From assembly GCA_004564215.1 (NCBI GenBank), contig CP024846.1, positions 2,418,001 through 2,482,000 of the forward strand: a stretch of 64,000 bases of DNA, in the 5' to 3' direction. The first letter of the stretch is position 1; each line of letters opens with the position of its first letter. A model generated the notes under the pieces. The model worked only from the letters and a program-made list of their open reading frames with translations, made no database searches and had not been told where the DNA came from. The DNA is from Beijerinckiaceae bacterium. GTDB lineage: Bacteria; Pseudomonadota; Alphaproteobacteria; Rhizobiales; Beijerinckiaceae. Positions 62,164 through 64,000 of this stretch are shown here, one piece after another. The position numbers and the translations under genes were made by a program.

Positions 62164-62179
62164 TGCATCTCCCAAAAGG

Positions 62180-62677
62180 CTAGGTCAGTTCCTCGTCTCT
62201 CAAAGAGACGAAAACCAGCACGCCGAGCATCGTCATAAGAATGCGGAAGGCACTCTGCACGGCGTCGAAATCGCGGGCCTGCCACATGCCGAACCATTCG
62301 CCACCAATTGCGACGAAGCCGCCTTCATAGAGGAGGAAACCGAGGGTCAGTCCGGCGACCGCCAGGTTCTTGGCCTGCTGGAAGGACTGCGCCTTGCCCC
62401 GAAGCTGCCGCGCCATCGCCAGCGTGCCGAGAGCGCACAGCACCGAGGTGATGACTTCGGTCGCGATGATCAGGATATAGCTGGCATGGTGAAGGATGGG
62501 CGAGGTTATCGCGCGCCAGCGGATGTCGGACGCCGCCGGAATCTCGTCCATGTCGAGGATGTGGGTGACAAAGGTGAAGTTGGTCCAATAGTCCGTGATA
62601 TTGCCGAAAGCGACAAGCGCCACGTAGAAGGCGATGGCGGCGACGCAGGCAATCTTGGCGAGGCGGATGGCAAGCAT
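62180..62677 (-). CDS. DUF2165 small integral membrane protein
   Basis: A 165-residue protein with four transmembrane helices, matching the DUF2165 family: AFYVALVAFGNITDYWTNFTFVTHILDMDEIP, then a helix ending in AITSPILHHASYILIIATEVITSVLCALG and EGGFVAIGGEWFGMWQA. Function unknown. It precedes the Tat-deaminase gene by 16 bases on the same strand, so the two are probably co-transcribed. Confidence 0.85.
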   Translation of the reverse strand: MLAIRLAKIACVAAIAFYVALVAFGNITDYWTNFTFVTHILDMDEIPAASDIRWRAITSPILHHASYILIIATEVITSVLCALGTLAMARQLRGKAQSFQQAKNLAVAGLTLGFLLYEGGFVAIGGEWFGMWQARDFDAVQSAFRILMTMLGVLVFVSLRDEELT

Positions 62678-62738
62678 GATTTTTTCCTCCCCGCGCTGCG
62701 CTTGTGCGTGTGGCGTTCAGATGACCGAATCATTCATA

Positions 62739-63737
62739 TCATAGCAACGACTTTTCCGCGCGGGCAGGGCGAGCCGAAGACGGCTCCGCATGTTGCTGAC
62801 GATAGTCTCGCGGCGCGAGGCAGAAGCTTTGTTTGAAGGAGCGGCTGAAGTGCGACAAATCATTAAAGCCCCAGCGAAAAGCAATGTCGGAAATACGATC
62901 GCCCGCATGGCTATGAGCCAACAATTCCCTGCGGCAATTTTCAAGCCGACGCTTCCAAACATAACGCATCAAGGATGTGTCGTCATCGTTGATGATGTGA
63001 TTGATATAGCGTGGAGACATTCCCACGCCACGCGCCACCATCGCGGTGTTCAGCTCCGGATCCTGAAGATTTTCTTCCACGAAGTTTTTGATTCTATTCA
63101 TCGCGATGACGCGGTGCCGCGAGGCACTCCCATCCATAGGGCGCGGCGAGCCCAGCGCCAAGGTCAGCAAATCAATGCAATGTTCAGCCAGGTTGGAAAA
63201 TTCGCGCGCAGGCAATTCGGCGGCATGATGAGCCGACGACCGTATGAAGTTTGCCGCGATCGAGCCCATTCCCGCATCGCCCGGAACACGCAGCGCAAGA
63301 TAGTCCTCAATTTTAGCGGCCCTCTCTCTCAGCATCGGCCGGGGGATGGAGACAATCAGTTTCTCGAATTTCTCCGGACAGTCGATGCGATGCGGTCTGG
63401 TTGCGTCATATATCGTCATGTCTCCGGGGTTCAGAAAAACCTCGCGTCCGTTTTGTTCCAGCCGATAGGCGCCCGAGAGCAGAATAACTGCGAAGAAGGA
63501 ATCGTGGCTGTTCTGCAGCGGTTCGCAGGGGAGGCGTTCGAGGGTGATGGCATTCGATCTGATCGAAGAAAGGCGAAGCTCTTTCCATGGATAGATCGTC
63601 ATCTCGTTGAACAGGCGACCGTCGGTGGGCGGCGTGATCTCGACATTCGCATATTCCCGGCCGATCACCTCGCGCAGCCAGTCGCGTCGCTGATGGGGCG
63701 GAAGATCGTCTGTCGAGAGTTTCAGGCTTTCGGCCAT
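62739..63737 (-). CDS. AraC family transcriptional regulator
   Basis: A 332-residue regulator. The N-terminal 200 residues form a cupin-like effector domain of the AraC-binding-like type (LLSGAYRLEQNGREVFLNPGDMTIYDATRPHRIDCPEKFEKLIVSIPR). The C-terminal 100 residues hold the two helix-turn-helices: VARGVGMSPRYINHIINDDDTSLMRYVWKRRLENCRREL and ISDIAFRWGFNDLSHFSRSFKQSFCLAPRDYR. The ATG at 63737 is the family-like start. The downstream DUF2165-deaminase pair on the same strand could be its targets. Confidence 0.92.
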   Translation of the reverse strand: MAESLKLSTDDLPPHQRRDWLREVIGREYANVEITPPTDGRLFNEMTIYPWKELRLSSIRSNAITLERLPCEPLQNSHDSFFAVILLSGAYRLEQNGREVFLNPGDMTIYDATRPHRIDCPEKFEKLIVSIPRPMLRERAAKIEDYLALRVPGDAGMGSIAANFIRSSAHHAAELPAREFSNLAEHCIDLLTLALGSPRPMDGSASRHRVIAMNRIKNFVEENLQDPELNTAMVARGVGMSPRYINHIINDDDTSLMRYVWKRRLENCRRELLAHSHAGDRISDIAFRWGFNDLSHFSRSFKQSFCLAPRDYRQQHAEPSSARPARAEKSLL

Positions 63738-63909
63738 CCTTGTCCTTCCCGTTGTCTTGCCCCCCGAGCTCCGCAAGGCGTCGTATAAAATAGCCGTTTC
63801 AGTCAAGTTTTTGCGCCGTCGCATGCATGTTTAGCATGACATGAGGGGCCTATGCTCCCCCTCTCTTGTTGAACCGGTTTGAGCACCGGCGGACCCCGAC
63901 GAACCGAGG

Positions 63910-64000
63910 ATGGATATGAAACAGCAGCCTCCCGATCCGACCAATATAGTTTTGCTGAGAGGAGCGGCCCTGTGGCTGTTGCTGGCGTTGGTGTTGGCAT
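63910..64000 (+). CDS. Start of a membrane-protein gene, cut by the window edge
   Basis: An open frame begins at ATG 63910 or, with a better GAGG site, ATG 63916, and continues off the window. The visible part reads MDMKQQPPDPTNIVLLRGA, then a strongly hydrophobic run (LWLLLALVLA) that looks like the first transmembrane helix or a signal anchor. Too little is visible to name it. Confidence 0.5.
   Translation, partial: MDMKQQPPDPTNIVLLRGAALWLLLALVLA

Overview
The window is a chromosomal segment with high GC and strong third-position GC bias. It looks like an alphaproteobacterium of the order Hyphomicrobiales (Rhizobiales), probably close to Beijerinckiaceae; that family-level placement is inference. 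Supporting signs are the NepR-EcfG-PhyR general stress cassette with matching GGAAC-N16/17-CGTT promoters, an Usg protein, a six-gene tandem array of Omp25/31-like beta-barrel proteins, a dnaX-ybaB-recR run with the SRP RNA just upstream, Ku-LigD, GTTC-N7-GTTC LexA boxes and rhizobial-type palindromic intergenic repeats. No tRNA, rRNA, CRISPR array, transposase or integrase was recognised.

Layout. 0.2-6.5 kb: CcdA, then a leftward livH-livM-livG-livF-DUF6867-livK branched-chain amino-acid uptake operon. 6.6-17.8 kb: flavin reductase, Usg, RadC, a PNPOx-like protein facing a LysR regulator, methionine aminopeptidase, homoserine dehydrogenase, an FAD oxidoreductase with an NTF2-like partner, and UvrB with a small exported protein. 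The radC leader carries a decayed copy of the promoter and the tail of map. 17.8-30.4 kb: GH15 glucoamylase, lytic transglycosylase, a large TPR/glycosyltransferase-like/DUF6165 protein, a response regulator, HrcA, several small exported or unknown proteins around an AT-rich patch, an aldo/keto reductase and a YihY membrane protein. 30.5-40.2 kb: RmuC behind a LexA-type box, a serine hydrolase, a VOC protein, recR-ybaB-dnaX-ffs, then an AT-richer two-gene island (HD phosphohydrolase plus a YwgA/Panacea-like protein) with its own LexA box, then RimO. 40.2-46.1 kb: six tandem outer-membrane protein genes, five with the same promoter architecture and five followed by near-identical terminators. 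46.5-52.2 kb: UppP, fumarase, nepR-ecfG facing phyR, a holin-like/DUF883 envelope pair and a proline-rich protein. 52.3-64 kb: ku-ligD, a DUF892 ferritin-like protein, a Ste24-type protease, DoxX, a redoxin, RpiA, several small membrane or secreted proteins around a parS-like palindrome, a Tat-exported deaminase, DUF2165 and an AraC regulator. A membrane-protein gene runs off the right edge.

How the parts work together. The general stress regulators are here together with several candidate targets: promoters of EcfG type lie ahead of nepR-ecfG itself, a PsiF-like secreted protein, a proline-rich protein, ku-ligD and the DUF892 protein. This links desiccation or stationary-phase stress to end-joining repair. 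A second, DNA-damage circuit is suggested by LexA-type boxes ahead of rmuC and ahead of the HD/YwgA-like pair. That pair, AT-rich, apparently SOS-controlled and lodged between ffs and rimO, is the best candidate for an undescribed system in this window.
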